Source: an uncultured Aquimarina sp. (GTDB lineage Bacteria > Bacteroidota > Bacteroidia > Flavobacteriales > Flavobacteriaceae). Taken from it: a stretch of 64,000 nucleotides of DNA. Where the stretch lies: positions 409,193-473,192 of the forward strand of contig CANLOW010000003.1 in assembly GCA_947493035.1 (NCBI GenBank). The letters are read 5' to 3'. Numbering within the stretch: position 1 is the stretch's first letter; the number at the start of each line of letters is the position of its first letter. The notes under the pieces are model-generated. The model was not told the origin of the DNA and ran no database searches. It saw nothing but the letters and a program-made list of their open reading frames with translations. This document shows, one piece after another, positions 18,912-28,054 of the stretch. The translations under genes and the position numbers were made by a program.

Positions 18912-20206
18912 TGGAATATATAAATGTTTTAATATTAGCAATTAGTTTCATAGGATTATTAATCATAGGAGTACCTGTAGCATACAGTGTAGGAATTGCT
19001 TCCTTATGTACTTTATTATTTAGTCTTGATACTTTACCAGCATTAACGACAATTGCCCAACGAATGGCGACAGGTTTAGATAGCTTTTCATTATTAGCCA
19101 TTCCGTTCTTTGTGATTGCCGGGCAGATTATGAATGAAGGAGGAATCGCTAAACGGTTAATTGCCTTTACAAAAGTACTTGTTGGTAGACTTCCTGGAGG
19201 GCTTGCCTATGTTAACATCATAGGAGCAATGCTTTTTGGGGCAATATCTGGTTCGGCTATGGCTGCAGTATCTGCCATTGGAGGTACGGTAGGCTCTCAA
19301 ATGGAAAAGGAAGGCTATGATAAAGCGTTTAGTGCTGCCGTCAATATTACCTCGTCTACTACAGGATTAATCATTCCTCCATCAAATATTTTAATTGTTT
19401 ACTCATTAGCTAGTGGAGGAGTTTCCATTGCTGCACTATTCTTGGCAGGTTATCTCCCTGGAGCTCTTATGGGATTGGCTTTAATGTTGGTGGCTGCTAT
19501 TTATGCTAAAAGAAAAAAATACCCTAGAGGAGATAAGTCTACATTAAAAGACCTACTAAGTACTTTTATCTATGCACTCCCTAGTTTATTATTACTTGTT
19601 ATTGTCATTGGAGGTATTGTAATGGGAATTTTTACAGCCACTGAAGCTTCTGGAATTGCGGTACTTTATGCTTTATTGTTATCCTTTATATACAAAGAAT
19701 TGAATTCGGAAAAATTACAACGAATTGCTTTAAATTCAATAAAAACAACAACTGTAGTAACCTTACTAATTGCATGCTCAATGAGTATGTCATGGGTAAT
19801 GGCATTCGAAAATATTCCTCAAGCTATTACAGAGGCACTATTACACTTTTCATCAAATAAAATAATACTCCTATTATTGATCAATATTCTTTTATTAATC
19901 GTTGGAGTTTTTATGGATATGACTCCTGCTGTACTTATTTTCACTCCTATCTTTTTGCCAATAGTTACTAGTATAGGGATTGATCCTATTCACTTCGGAA
20001 TCATTATGGTAATGAATCTTTGCATTGGTCTTTGTACTCCTCCTGTAGGTTCTGTACTTTTTGTAGGAATGGGCATTGCAGATGTATCTTTATCTAAAAT
20101 TTTAAAGCCCCTTACCCCTCTTTTTGCTATTATGATTTTAGTACTACTTCTAGTGAGTTTTATCCCCGAGATCAGTTTATGGCTACCAAGACTATTTAAT
20201 AATTAA
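18911..20206 (+). CDS. TRAP transporter large permease subunit (DctM)
   Basis: The 431-residue protein is a 12-or-so-helix permease of DctM type. Characteristic segments are SFSLLAIPFFVIAGQIMNEGGIA, LFGAISGSAMAAVSAIGG, ITSSTTGLIIPPSNILIVYS, FMDMTPAVLIFTPIFLPI and NLCIGLCTPPVG. It carries out sodium-coupled import of the sugar acid delivered by the DctP protein. It is the third gene of the TRAP set, one base overlapping with dctQ, and is followed 15 bp later by the GH2 gene. Confidence 0.94.
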   Translation: MEYINVLILAISFIGLLIIGVPVAYSVGIASLCTLLFSLDTLPALTTIAQRMATGLDSFSLLAIPFFVIAGQIMNEGGIAKRLIAFTKVLVGRLPGGLAYVNIIGAMLFGAISGSAMAAVSAIGGTVGSQMEKEGYDKAFSAAVNITSSTTGLIIPPSNILIVYSLASGGVSIAALFLAGYLPGALMGLALMLVAAIYAKRKKYPRGDKSTLKDLLSTFIYALPSLLLLVIVIGGIVMGIFTATEASGIAVLYALLLSFIYKELNSEKLQRIALNSIKTTTVVTLLIACSMSMSWVMAFENIPQAITEALLHFSSNKIILLLLINILLLIVGVFMDMTPAVLIFTPIFLPIVTSIGIDPIHFGIIMVMNLCIGLCTPPVGSVLFVGMGIADVSLSKILKPLTPLFAIMILVLLLVSFIPEISLWLPRLFNN

Positions 20207-20221
20207 AAACACTCTTTTCAA

Positions 20222-22288
20222 ATGCAATTTGATTTTATCAATACTCCTGCAGTGAAATACTGCTTATTATTTTTCTTATCATTTACCATAATAAGTCATG
20301 CTCAGCACCCTATTCTAAGACATCGTAAGTCAATAGATTTACAACAATGGAAATTCAAAAAAGGAATTATCTACAATGCGCAGAATAGTACATTCAATGA
20401 CTCTAATTGGGAATCAGTAAGCATACCGCACACTTATTCTATGGATGCCATTAATGATGTTGGATATTACCGAGGGGTAGCCTGGTATCGTACTACTCAA
20501 AAAATTTCTGAATCCATGAAAGGGAAACGAATCTATCTAAGATTTGAAGGGGTTGGACAGGAAGCTGAGATTTACGTAAATAACAAACGTGTAGAAAAAC
20601 ATATGGGTGGATATGCCGCTTTTTGTGTTGAAATCACTGAACATACAAAAATAGGGTTAGAAAATAATATTGTCGTAAAAGTTACTAACGAACCTAACTT
20701 TAAACGTATTCCTGTTAATGATAAATTATTCAATCACTATGGAGGTATCTATAGACCTGTACAATTATTTGCAACAGAAAATACCAATATAAAACCTGAT
20801 TATTTTGGATCATCTGGTGCTTTTATCACTTTAAAAGAACAGCACAAAGAAAAAGCAACTATTGAAATCAAAACTCATATTTCTTCCATAGCGACTTCTA
20901 ATACCTACAAGCTATTATTTAAAATAAAAGATAGTCAAGGAAAAGTGATTGCTACAAAAGAAAAACAGCCTGTACTTGATCAGAAAAACAATATAATTGT
21001 CTCACAAATAGACATTAATGCCCCTCAGTATTGGCAAGCAAGATCAAATCCTTATTTATATACTGCAGAAATTAGTATATCCAATGGAAACTCGACAGAC
21101 CTTATAGAACAATCTTTTGGGTTAAAGTCATTTACCGTTGACCCAAATAATGGATTTGTCTTAAATAATGAACCTTATAGACTTTACGGTATTTGTATGC
21201 ACCAAGAATGGAAACAAGTTGGCCCCTCTTTAACTGCTCAGCATCATCAAAAAGACATGAACATGGTAGAAGAAATTGGAGCCACAGCAGTTAGACTTTC
21301 TCATTATCAACACTCAGATTTAACTTATCAATTAGCCGATGAAAAAGGATTATTGGTTTGGGCTGAAATTCCATTTGTCCATGATTATAGTGGTCGAGAA
21401 GGGGAAAATGCAAAACAACAGTTGAAAGAATTGATTTTACAAAATTATAATCATCCTAGTATTTATGTTTGGGGACTATGGAATGAAGTTAGAGCATATG
21501 ATAGCCCAGAGGAAGCTTGTGTGATACTTACTAAAGAATTAAACGATTTAGCACATCAATTAGACCCAACACGCTTAACAACTTCTGCAAGTGACCGTGG
21601 CATGGAATCGAATATGGGAAACATTTCAGACCTTCAAGCTTGGAACAAATACTATGGCTGGTATTATGGGGAATATCCTGATATGGGGAAATGGTTAGAC
21701 GATTATCACCAAAAATACCCCGAACGCCCTGTAGGCATTAGTGAGTATGGTATTGGGGGGAATATTTTTCAACAAGACATCACAAAACTAGAGAAACCAA
21801 GTGGTAATTATTTCCCAGAACCAGAGCAAACCAAATACCATGAAATCACTTGGAATATTTTAAAAGATCGCCCTTTTATATGGAGTTCATTTATATGGAA
21901 TATGTTCGACTTTTCTGTTGCAGGATGGAATCGAGGGGGAACTCCAAATCTTAATCATAAAGGGTTAGTAACCTTTGACCGATCTACAAAAAAAGATGCT
22001 TTCTATTTCTATAAGGCTAATTGGTCTAAAGATCCTATGATTCATATTGTTGATAAAAGAATTGATCAACGAGAAAAAATTATTCAAAAAATAAAAGTGT
22101 ATTCTAATATCTCTGATTTGATCTTGTGGGCTAATGGTCAAAAAATCATTTGTAACAATTGTACTTCTGAAAATAATAGAATTGCTGAGTTTGAAGGAGT
22201 ATTACTAAAACGAGGAAAGAATGAGATTAGAGTAACTAATTTAGATGAAACGGTAAATGATACATTTATCCTAACAGTTAAAAATTAA
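20222..22288 (+). CDS. GH2 family glycoside hydrolase (beta-glucuronidase or beta-galactosidase)
   Basis: The 688-residue exported enzyme (signal peptide ending ISHAQ) has the GH2 order: jelly-roll N-domain (NWESVSIPHTYS, GVAWYRTT, GGYAAFCVEIT), Ig-like domain, then a TIM barrel. The acid/base Glu is about residue 422 in YVWGLWNEVRA and the nucleophile Glu about 508 in VGISEYGIGG; a WSSFIWNMFDFS segment also fits. GH2 includes beta-galactosidases, beta-glucuronidases and others. Next to uxaC and uxuA a beta-glucuronidase releasing glucuronate is attractive, while the GH117-like gene would suit a galactosidase. The sequence does not decide. It is the last gene of the operon. Confidence 0.85.
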   Translation: MQFDFINTPAVKYCLLFFLSFTIISHAQHPILRHRKSIDLQQWKFKKGIIYNAQNSTFNDSNWESVSIPHTYSMDAINDVGYYRGVAWYRTTQKISESMKGKRIYLRFEGVGQEAEIYVNNKRVEKHMGGYAAFCVEITEHTKIGLENNIVVKVTNEPNFKRIPVNDKLFNHYGGIYRPVQLFATENTNIKPDYFGSSGAFITLKEQHKEKATIEIKTHISSIATSNTYKLLFKIKDSQGKVIATKEKQPVLDQKNNIIVSQIDINAPQYWQARSNPYLYTAEISISNGNSTDLIEQSFGLKSFTVDPNNGFVLNNEPYRLYGICMHQEWKQVGPSLTAQHHQKDMNMVEEIGATAVRLSHYQHSDLTYQLADEKGLLVWAEIPFVHDYSGREGENAKQQLKELILQNYNHPSIYVWGLWNEVRAYDSPEEACVILTKELNDLAHQLDPTRLTTSASDRGMESNMGNISDLQAWNKYYGWYYGEYPDMGKWLDDYHQKYPERPVGISEYGIGGNIFQQDITKLEKPSGNYFPEPEQTKYHEITWNILKDRPFIWSSFIWNMFDFSVAGWNRGGTPNLNHKGLVTFDRSTKKDAFYFYKANWSKDPMIHIVDKRIDQREKIIQKIKVYSNISDLILWANGQKIICNNCTSENNRIAEFEGVLLKRGKNEIRVTNLDETVNDTFILTVKN

Positions 22289-22333
22289 CAATCTATTCTA
22301 TTCCAAAAGGAAAAACCTATAAATCGATTCTAA

Positions 22334-23404
22334 TCAATAATCAAAAACCTCATTTTCATTATGCGTTAAGTATGTTTTTTTAACAAAATCAAAACCTGTT
22401 TCTAGAATTTCTCCCATGGTTTTACACCTTTTAAACTTGGTATTGTAAGAAAAATTAAATAAATCATTTTTTAAATGTTCTATTTTCTCTAGACTAGAGA
22501 TTTCATCTTTCTTCATACAATCAATCAAACGTTCTGTTCTTTTGTGAGTGTTTAATATACGTCTTGCTAAAATGGAACGTTCTTCTTTTTGATATTGATG
22601 TACAGAAGATAAATCTAATCGATCCTGAACTAATTGCACCATTTCGATATTATCTTTAAAAAACTGAGGCTGATATACCTTCAATTTTCCTTCATAAGAC
22701 TGCTGATCAAAATCTATTGCTCTTATCTTATATTCTACATGGTCGAAATCATGTGTAGGAATGATAACATAATTGTACGCGCGCATATCCCCTAACAAAC
22801 GTAATTGACATCGCTCATTAAATTTCACAAACTCCTTTGCTATTTGAGCCTTAGATGGACTATCTAATGAAGGAAGATATTTTTCAATAAACAAATCTCC
22901 TGGAATTCCTGCAATATGTGCTTCAATCAACGTGTTGCCACAAATTAAAAAATTGATACGATGCGGAGAAAAAATATGTTCCAATTCTAATCCATAAACA
23001 CGAGATGCATCTGTTTTTTTAACATAGAAATAAGTGAAGTTATCATTTAAGATATTCCTTATTTTAACTCTAAAAGGTTTAGAATTTCCAAATGTGCAAA
23101 AATCAATAGCATCTATACTCAAAAAATCGGAAGTATCTGAATTACCATCGGAATGTAGAATCGTATATACATGCTTCAAATTTTCATCAATCTCACGACG
23201 TTCGTGTTCTTCATAATACACGCTTACCCATAAGGTATCATTTTCATCTTTATCTAAAACAGGTATACAACCAGAGAAACGAAGTAAATCATCATAAAAC
23301 ACAGGAATCTTTAAAGCACGATTGTACTTTTTCAAATATTTATTCAGCTTTTCATTAATTGGAAATGCAGGTTTTTTCTTAGATAATAGGCGTTCCTTCT
23401 CCAT
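22334..23404 (-). CDS. Uncharacterised protein with kinase-like catalytic motifs
   Basis: The 356-residue soluble protein has no signal peptide. I do not recognise a named family, but the central segment is suggestive: CQLRLLGDMRAYNYVII followed about 12 residues later by RAIDFDQQ resembles the catalytic loop (GDxxxxN) and metal-binding Asp motif of protein-kinase-like or HipA-like folds. An upstream stretch IEAHIAGIPGDLFIEKYL could carry the nucleotide-binding Lys. The C-terminal 90 residues are helical and charged. It stands alone between the uronate operon and the XRE module. A role as an atypical kinase is only inferred. Confidence 0.55.
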   Translation of the reverse strand: MEKERLLSKKKPAFPINEKLNKYLKKYNRALKIPVFYDDLLRFSGCIPVLDKDENDTLWVSVYYEEHERREIDENLKHVYTILHSDGNSDTSDFLSIDAIDFCTFGNSKPFRVKIRNILNDNFTYFYVKKTDASRVYGLELEHIFSPHRINFLICGNTLIEAHIAGIPGDLFIEKYLPSLDSPSKAQIAKEFVKFNERCQLRLLGDMRAYNYVIIPTHDFDHVEYKIRAIDFDQQSYEGKLKVYQPQFFKDNIEMVQLVQDRLDLSSVHQYQKEERSILARRILNTHKRTERLIDCMKKDEISSLEKIEHLKNDLFNFSYNTKFKRCKTMGEILETGFDFVKKTYLTHNENEVFDY

Positions 23405-23451
23405 AACTACAAATATAAGGGGTTAAAACGTCTTCATATACCAACTATGCA

Positions 23452-23652
23452 TTAATCCTGCTCCTCTAATTGAAATATTTCGTTTACACTTTTTTCAAAT
23501 ACTTCAGCTATTTTTAAGGCTAAAACTGTTGAAGGTACATACCTGTTTTTTTCGATAGAATTGATTGTCTGCCTAGAAACCCCTATTTCTTTTGCCAAAG
23601 CTTCTTGCGTTAAACCTTTAATAGCTCTTTGTATTTTAATTGTATTGGTCAC
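23452..23652 (-). CDS. Small XRE-family DNA-binding protein
   Basis: The 66-residue protein is a single Cro/CI helix-turn-helix: LTQEALAKEIGVSRQTINSIEKNRYVPS is the canonical motif of the short YozG-like group, followed by the acidic tail NEIFQLEEQD. Its start codon overlaps the stop of the membrane-protein gene (TAATG), so the pair is translated together. Such XRE plus small membrane protein pairs are common and are thought to respond to envelope state, but the signal here is unknown. Confidence 0.85.
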   Translation of the reverse strand: MTNTIKIQRAIKGLTQEALAKEIGVSRQTINSIEKNRYVPSTVLALKIAEVFEKSVNEIFQLEEQD

Positions 23653-24053
23653 TATCTTTTATATAACATGAAACGAAAAGTGATAAAGTACCAAAAAAAC
23701 ATGTTAAATAACATACTAAATGCTTTGTTAGTAATATGTAAAACTTCACTATCTAAGAGGTTAAAAACTGAAGAAATAATAAAACATATTATACTGAAAA
23801 TAAAAGAAGATGCAAATGCTTGTAACCTTATTTTTGAAATTAATTCATCTTCAACTTTATTCTTGGTTATCATTAACAAAAGTAACCCTGTTAAAATACC
23901 TATTTCTAGAATCTTCGTTGATATACTCCAATCAATAGATAGGTTATAACTTATTGCAACTTTTTGAAAAATAAAACTAGAAATAATAATTCCCCAAGCA
24001 ATTTTTTTAAAGTAATTGGGCAGTAAACGTAATTCATATTGATCTTTAGACAT
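23652..24053 (-). CDS. Small four-helix membrane protein paired with XRE regulator
   Basis: The 133-residue protein has four predicted membrane helices (about residues 17-35, 47-63, 80-100 and 108-128) and a short cytoplasmic loop KNKVEDELISKIRLQ between helices two and three. This E-D-E-ISK-R loop recurs in small membrane proteins that accompany YozG-like XRE regulators. It is the first gene of the two-gene unit and overlaps the regulator gene by one base. Function is unknown; control of the regulator by the membrane partner is inferred. Confidence 0.7.
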   Translation of the reverse strand: MSKDQYELRLLPNYFKKIAWGIIISSFIFQKVAISYNLSIDWSISTKILEIGILTGLLLLMITKNKVEDELISKIRLQAFASSFIFSIICFIISSVFNLLDSEVLHITNKAFSMLFNMFFWYFITFRFMLYKR

Positions 24054-24203
24054 TTTATTGATTTTGAATTGTAAAACAACCTGTACTATTTGTCAAAAAT
24101 ACTTTACATTTTGAAATAAACCAAATGTGATTAGAATATTTCTTTTTAACATGAATTTAAAGCACATTGATAGCAGATCTTAGATAAGCGACTTTTTCTT
24201 TTC

Positions 24204-24211
24204 TATTTTTG
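24204..24211 (+). promoter_or_regulatory. -7 box TATTTTTG immediately before uvrB
   Basis: TATTTTTG fits TAnnTTTG exactly and ends four bases before the uvrB ATG at 24216. If it is the real promoter, the mRNA would start at or very near the start codon. Confidence 0.4.
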
Positions 24212-24215
24212 CGAT

Positions 24216-26216
24216 ATGGAATTTCAACTTGTTTCTGAATACACGCCGACTGGAGATCAACCTCAAGCTATATCCGAAATCGTATCGGGTATCGAAAATG
24301 GAACACGCTACCAAACATTACTAGGGGTAACAGGTTCTGGTAAAACCTTTACAGCAGCAAATGTTGTGGATTCTGTACAGCGCCCTACTTTGGTATTAGC
24401 ACATAACAAAACCCTTGCAGCGCAACTATACCAAGAATTCAAGCAATTTTTCCCTAATAATGCTGTCGAATATTTTGTTTCTTATTATGATTATTACCAA
24501 CCTGAAGCTTTCATTCCGACGACTGGTACTTACATCGAAAAAGATTTATCTATTAATGATGAATTAGAAAAGTTACGTTTAAGTACTACCTCTTCCCTAC
24601 TTTCTGGAAGAAGAGATATATTAGTGGTAGCATCTGTATCTTGCCTATATGGTATTGGAAACCCTGTTGAATTTCAAAAAAATGTTATTCAATTAGAACA
24701 AGATCAAGTTATCTCTAGAACACAATTGTTACAACAATTAGTTCAAGCCTTATATTCTCGGACTGAAGCAGATTTTTTACATGGTAATTTTAGAATCAAA
24801 GGTGATATTGTAGATGTATTTCCTAGCTATGCTGATCATGCTTTTAGGATACATTTTTTTGGAGACGAAATAGAACTTATAGAATCTTTTGACCCTCAGA
24901 CTAAGGCCATACTCGAAGAATATGAAAAACTAACTATTTACCCAGCAAATATGTTCGTTACTTCTAGAGATGTCTTGAATAACGCTATAGATCAGATTGC
25001 TTTAGACCTTGGTAAACAGGTTGAATATTTTAAAGATGTTGGTAAACCGCTAGAGGCAAAACGCCTAGAAGAACGTACTAATTTTGATTTAGAGATGATT
25101 AAAGAACTTGGTTATTGTTCTGGTATTGAAAATTATTCTCGATATCTGGACGGACGTGCTCCTGGCACAAGGCCTTTCTGTTTACTAGATTATTTTCCTG
25201 ATGACTTTTTAATGATCATTGATGAAAGTCATGTTACAATTCCTCAAACACATGCAATGTATGGAGGCGATCGTTCTAGAAAAGAAAATTTAGTTGAATT
25301 TGGTTTCCGCCTTCCTGCTGCTATGGATAATCGTCCCTTAAAATTTGAGGAATTTGAAAATCTTCAAAATCAAGTACTATACATTAGTGCTACTCCTGCC
25401 GATTATGAATTACAAAAATGTGAAGGAGTTTATACAGAGCAAATTATACGCCCAACTGGGTTACTCGATCCAATCATTGAAGTAAAACCTAGTCAAAATC
25501 AAATCGATGACTTAGTAGAGGAAATGCAATTACGCATTGATAAAGATGAGCGTATTTTGGTTACCACTCTTACCAAACGAATGGCTGAGGAATTGGCTAA
25601 ATACTTAACAAAAATTAATGTTCGTTGCCGTTACATTCACAGTGATATTGATACTCTAGAACGAGTAGAAATTATGCAAGATCTTCGTAGAGGGCTTTTT
25701 GATGTTTTAATAGGAGTAAATCTTCTGCGTGAAGGATTAGATTTACCCGAAGTGTCCCTCGTAGCTATATTAGATGCTGATAAGGAAGGTTTCTTAAGAA
25801 ATGTACGTTCACTAACACAAACTATTGGCCGAGCTGCAAGAAATGTAAATGGAAAAGCTATTATGTATGCTGATAAAATAACCAATAGTATGCAGAAGAC
25901 AATTGATGAAACAGAATATCGTCGTGCCAAACAAATAGCTTACAACACTAAACATAATCTAACACCACAGGCACTAAACAAACCAATCGATGATAGTTTA
26001 AAATCAAACAAATCTGAGCCTTATGAGTATGAAGCTGCAGCAACACTAAAAGCAGCCGAAGATGAAGTTGCTTATTTTACAAAAGATCAGATTCAGACTA
26101 AAATAAAACACTTAAAAAAGAATATGGAAAAAGCAGCTAAAGATCTAGATTTTATGCATGCTGCCAAGTTGAGAGATGAAATTAAAATGTTACAAGAAAA
26201 AGTAAAGAAAGACTAA
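24216..26216 (+). CDS. uvrB: Excinuclease ABC subunit B
   Basis: The 666-residue protein is full-length UvrB, the damage-verifying helicase-like subunit of nucleotide excision repair. Visible motifs are Walker A GVTGSGKT (residues 37-44), the beta-hairpin region YYDYYQPEAFIPTTGTYIEK, DESHVT (motif II), SATPADYE, and the C-terminal helicase motifs GVNLLREGLDLPEVSLVAILDADKEGFLR and QTIGRAARN. The UVR domain that contacts UvrC closes the protein (LDFMHAAKLRDEIKMLQ). It appears to be a single-gene unit; no other repair genes are adjacent. Confidence 0.98.
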   Translation: MEFQLVSEYTPTGDQPQAISEIVSGIENGTRYQTLLGVTGSGKTFTAANVVDSVQRPTLVLAHNKTLAAQLYQEFKQFFPNNAVEYFVSYYDYYQPEAFIPTTGTYIEKDLSINDELEKLRLSTTSSLLSGRRDILVVASVSCLYGIGNPVEFQKNVIQLEQDQVISRTQLLQQLVQALYSRTEADFLHGNFRIKGDIVDVFPSYADHAFRIHFFGDEIELIESFDPQTKAILEEYEKLTIYPANMFVTSRDVLNNAIDQIALDLGKQVEYFKDVGKPLEAKRLEERTNFDLEMIKELGYCSGIENYSRYLDGRAPGTRPFCLLDYFPDDFLMIIDESHVTIPQTHAMYGGDRSRKENLVEFGFRLPAAMDNRPLKFEEFENLQNQVLYISATPADYELQKCEGVYTEQIIRPTGLLDPIIEVKPSQNQIDDLVEEMQLRIDKDERILVTTLTKRMAEELAKYLTKINVRCRYIHSDIDTLERVEIMQDLRRGLFDVLIGVNLLREGLDLPEVSLVAILDADKEGFLRNVRSLTQTIGRAARNVNGKAIMYADKITNSMQKTIDETEYRRAKQIAYNTKHNLTPQALNKPIDDSLKSNKSEPYEYEAAATLKAAEDEVAYFTKDQIQTKIKHLKKNMEKAAKDLDFMHAAKLRDEIKMLQEKVKKD

Positions 26217-26330
26217 ATTACTACAGTAATATGGTTATGAAGCTATGGAAATATGTGTTTTGAATATTTTAGCACAAAAAGCATATAGATGCCTATTTTC
26301 AATCAGGAGAAAACTGAGACGATTCTCCAA

Positions 26331-26558
26331 TTATTGCCAATAGAGCTTCTGACTTATTCTTCTCTGAACAACAAGCATTAATAATTGGATAATTAGGCCA
26401 CACCATATCTGAATTTCAATAACATTTTGGCTGTCTCCAAGAAAATATTTTAAAGGGAAGTTTTGTTTAAGTCGTTTAAACATAGTTTCTATTTGCCATC
26501 TGCGTTTATAAATATCACATATTTTGATAGGACTGATAAGAAAATTGTTAAATAGAAA
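26331..26558 (-). pseudogene. IS4-type transposase fragment
   Basis: On the minus strand an open stretch of about 75 codons encodes FLFNNFLISPIKICDIYKRR, then WQIETMFKRLKQNFPLKYFL, then GDSQNVIEIQIWCGLIIQLL. This is the conserved C-terminal catalytic block of IS4-family (DDE) transposases, with the YKRRWQIE motif holding the last catalytic Glu. It has neither a start codon nor the upstream catalytic Asp domains, and a stop follows soon after, so it is a dead remnant. No terminal inverted repeats were recognised, so the limits of the original element cannot be given. Confidence 0.75.
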
Positions 26559-26996
26559 TCATTGGTGTCCGGTTAAAATTTTTTAAAATTCTGAAAAGGC
26601 TTTTAAACATTGGTCTTATGGTGTTTTTTGAAATTTAAAGCATGCTTTCGGCTTGTATCACAGAAATTAAGTTTGTTATTAGAATGAAAAATAGCAATCC
26701 TTTATTTTCAGTGTATTATCAGTGTAATCTTGACTACTGTATAATGAAGAGAAGTGATCTTGAATCTTTATCGGACAGTAATGATTTCAAATAATAAATA
26801 CTCTTATCTCATAATTTTTCATTCTCATTTACTTTTACTATCAGCAGTTCAACTAAAAGTATACTATTGTTAGCTTTTAGCCTATTGATTAAGTTTTAAA
26901 ACTAGGTGTAAAATCAATACAATTCTATATGTGTAATTCATTGGCTCATCTTTAAAACAATCAAACTAGATATATATCTTTTTTCCAGCAAAAAAG

Positions 26997-27023
26997 AAAG
27001 CAACCTAAAAATTAGGTTGCTTT
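26997..27023 (-). terminator. Rho-independent type terminator, probably for the nrt operon
   Basis: AAAGCAACCTAA and TTAGGTTGCTTT pair perfectly over 12 bp with a three-base loop. On the minus strand the stem is followed by a T-rich run (CTTTTTTGC), better than on the plus strand, so it most likely ends transcription of nrtABCD about 140 bp after the last gene. It could also act on uvrB read-through. Confidence 0.65.
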
Positions 27024-27070
27024 ACTTTTGAAAAAACTTAAAAAAATCAGCGCGTGTTATAAAACAAACA

Positions 27071-27138
27071 ATCCTCGCAAGCCACAACACTAAACTCTTT
27101 TATTATGAAATAAGGATATCAAAAATGGCTGCGAGGAT
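27071..27138. repeat. GC-richer inverted repeat downstream of the nrt genes
   Basis: ATCCTCGCAAGCC (27071-27083) pairs with GGCTGCGAGGAT (27127-27138) with one bulged A around a 43-base loop. It is clearly more G+C-rich than its surroundings. It might be a 3'-end structure of the nrt transcript, a second terminator without a T-run, or a dispersed palindromic element. Confidence 0.5.
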
Positions 27139-27163
27139 ATGCCTTTATAATACATGACTATTC

Positions 27164-27985
27164 TTAATGTTCTAAGAAATTAATCAAGTGTTCTCTATAC
27201 TTGTAATAATCTGGGTGCTCTATGAGTTCCGCTCTATTTCTAGGACGCTCAAAATCGATCTCTAAAATATCTCCCACTTTAGCTCTCGGTCCAGATGTCA
27301 TCATAATCACACGATCTGCAAGCAAGATAGATTCATCAACATCATGCGTAATCATAACGGCAGTAATCTTTTCTTGATTCCATACCTCTACCAATACATC
27401 TTGTAATTCTCCTCTTGTTAGCGAATCTAGCATTCCAAAAGGTTCATCTAATAGTAATACTTTAGGTTTCAACGCAAATGCTCGTGCAATACCAACACGT
27501 TGTTGCATTCCTTGCGAAAGGTCTCTAGCACTTTTGTGCATAGAATCTTCTAAGCCTACTTTAGCTAAATAATATTTTACAATATCATCACGATCTTTCT
27601 TTGTTCCGTGAGCAAAAACTTGCTTCACGCCTAACATTACATTGTCGTAAGCAGAAAGCCAAGGCAATAAACTTGGTGATTGAAATATTACCGCTCTATC
27701 AGGCCCCGCACCTCTAACCGTTTGGTTATCGGCTATAATAGTACCTCTAGAAATTTCGTTTAATCCTGCAATCATAGTCAATAGCGTAGATTTACCACAA
27801 CCTGAATGACCGATAATTGATATAAATTCTTCTCTTTTTACTTTTAAATCTAAGTCATCTAAAACTACGTAATCTCCTTTAGGAGTAGGGTAAATTTTAG
27901 TAACCTTATTAAGGTCTAACATCACGTCATCACTGAACAATCCGTTATCCACACTTTTATTTAGGGTAGTGTCCATAGGTTTCAT
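27164..27985 (-). CDS. nrtD: Nitrate ABC transporter ATP-binding protein (NrtD-like)
   Basis: The 273-residue ABC ATPase has Walker A GHSGCGKST, the family-typical AVIFQSPSLLPWLSAYDNV, a signature-region SQGMQQRVGIARAFAL and Walker B VLLLDEPFGMLDSLTR, then ITHDVDE and MMTSGPRAKVGDIL. The LPWLxxxxNV and GPRA segments mark the nitrate/taurine group. The signature is SQGMQQR rather than LSGGQ, as is seen in NrtD/CmpD proteins. It is the last gene of the nrtABCD set, 69 bp after the other ATPase gene, and should form the ATPase heterodimer with it. Confidence 0.88.
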   Translation of the reverse strand: MKPMDTTLNKSVDNGLFSDDVMLDLNKVTKIYPTPKGDYVVLDDLDLKVKREEFISIIGHSGCGKSTLLTMIAGLNEISRGTIIADNQTVRGAGPDRAVIFQSPSLLPWLSAYDNVMLGVKQVFAHGTKKDRDDIVKYYLAKVGLEDSMHKSARDLSQGMQQRVGIARAFALKPKVLLLDEPFGMLDSLTRGELQDVLVEVWNQEKITAVMITHDVDESILLADRVIMMTSGPRAKVGDILEIDFERPRNRAELIEHPDYYKYREHLINFLEH

Positions 27986-28054
27986 TTTATTTCAGCAGCA
28001 TTATTCATTACCTACTGAATGTTAATGGAAAATAAATTCATCCACTAAGTGGAA

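Larger units (their letters stand above)
26559..27163. other. AT-rich non-coding stretch downstream of the transposase remnant
   Basis: No coding frame of any length is convincing here. It contains a terminator-like hairpin at 26997-27023 and a GC-richer inverted repeat at 27071-27138, described separately. The part from 26559 to 26990 is probably decayed insertion-sequence material, but I could not match any further transposase motif in it. Confidence 0.5.

Noticed and set aside
23629-23949. 106-codon plus-strand ORF over the XRE/membrane pair
   Set aside because: It is antisense to two overlapping genes that have clear features, and its translation is low-complexity.
27071-27138. Inverted repeat as a possible tRNA or CRISPR remnant
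   Set aside because: No cloverleaf arms, no TTC loop and no repeated units with spacers are present.
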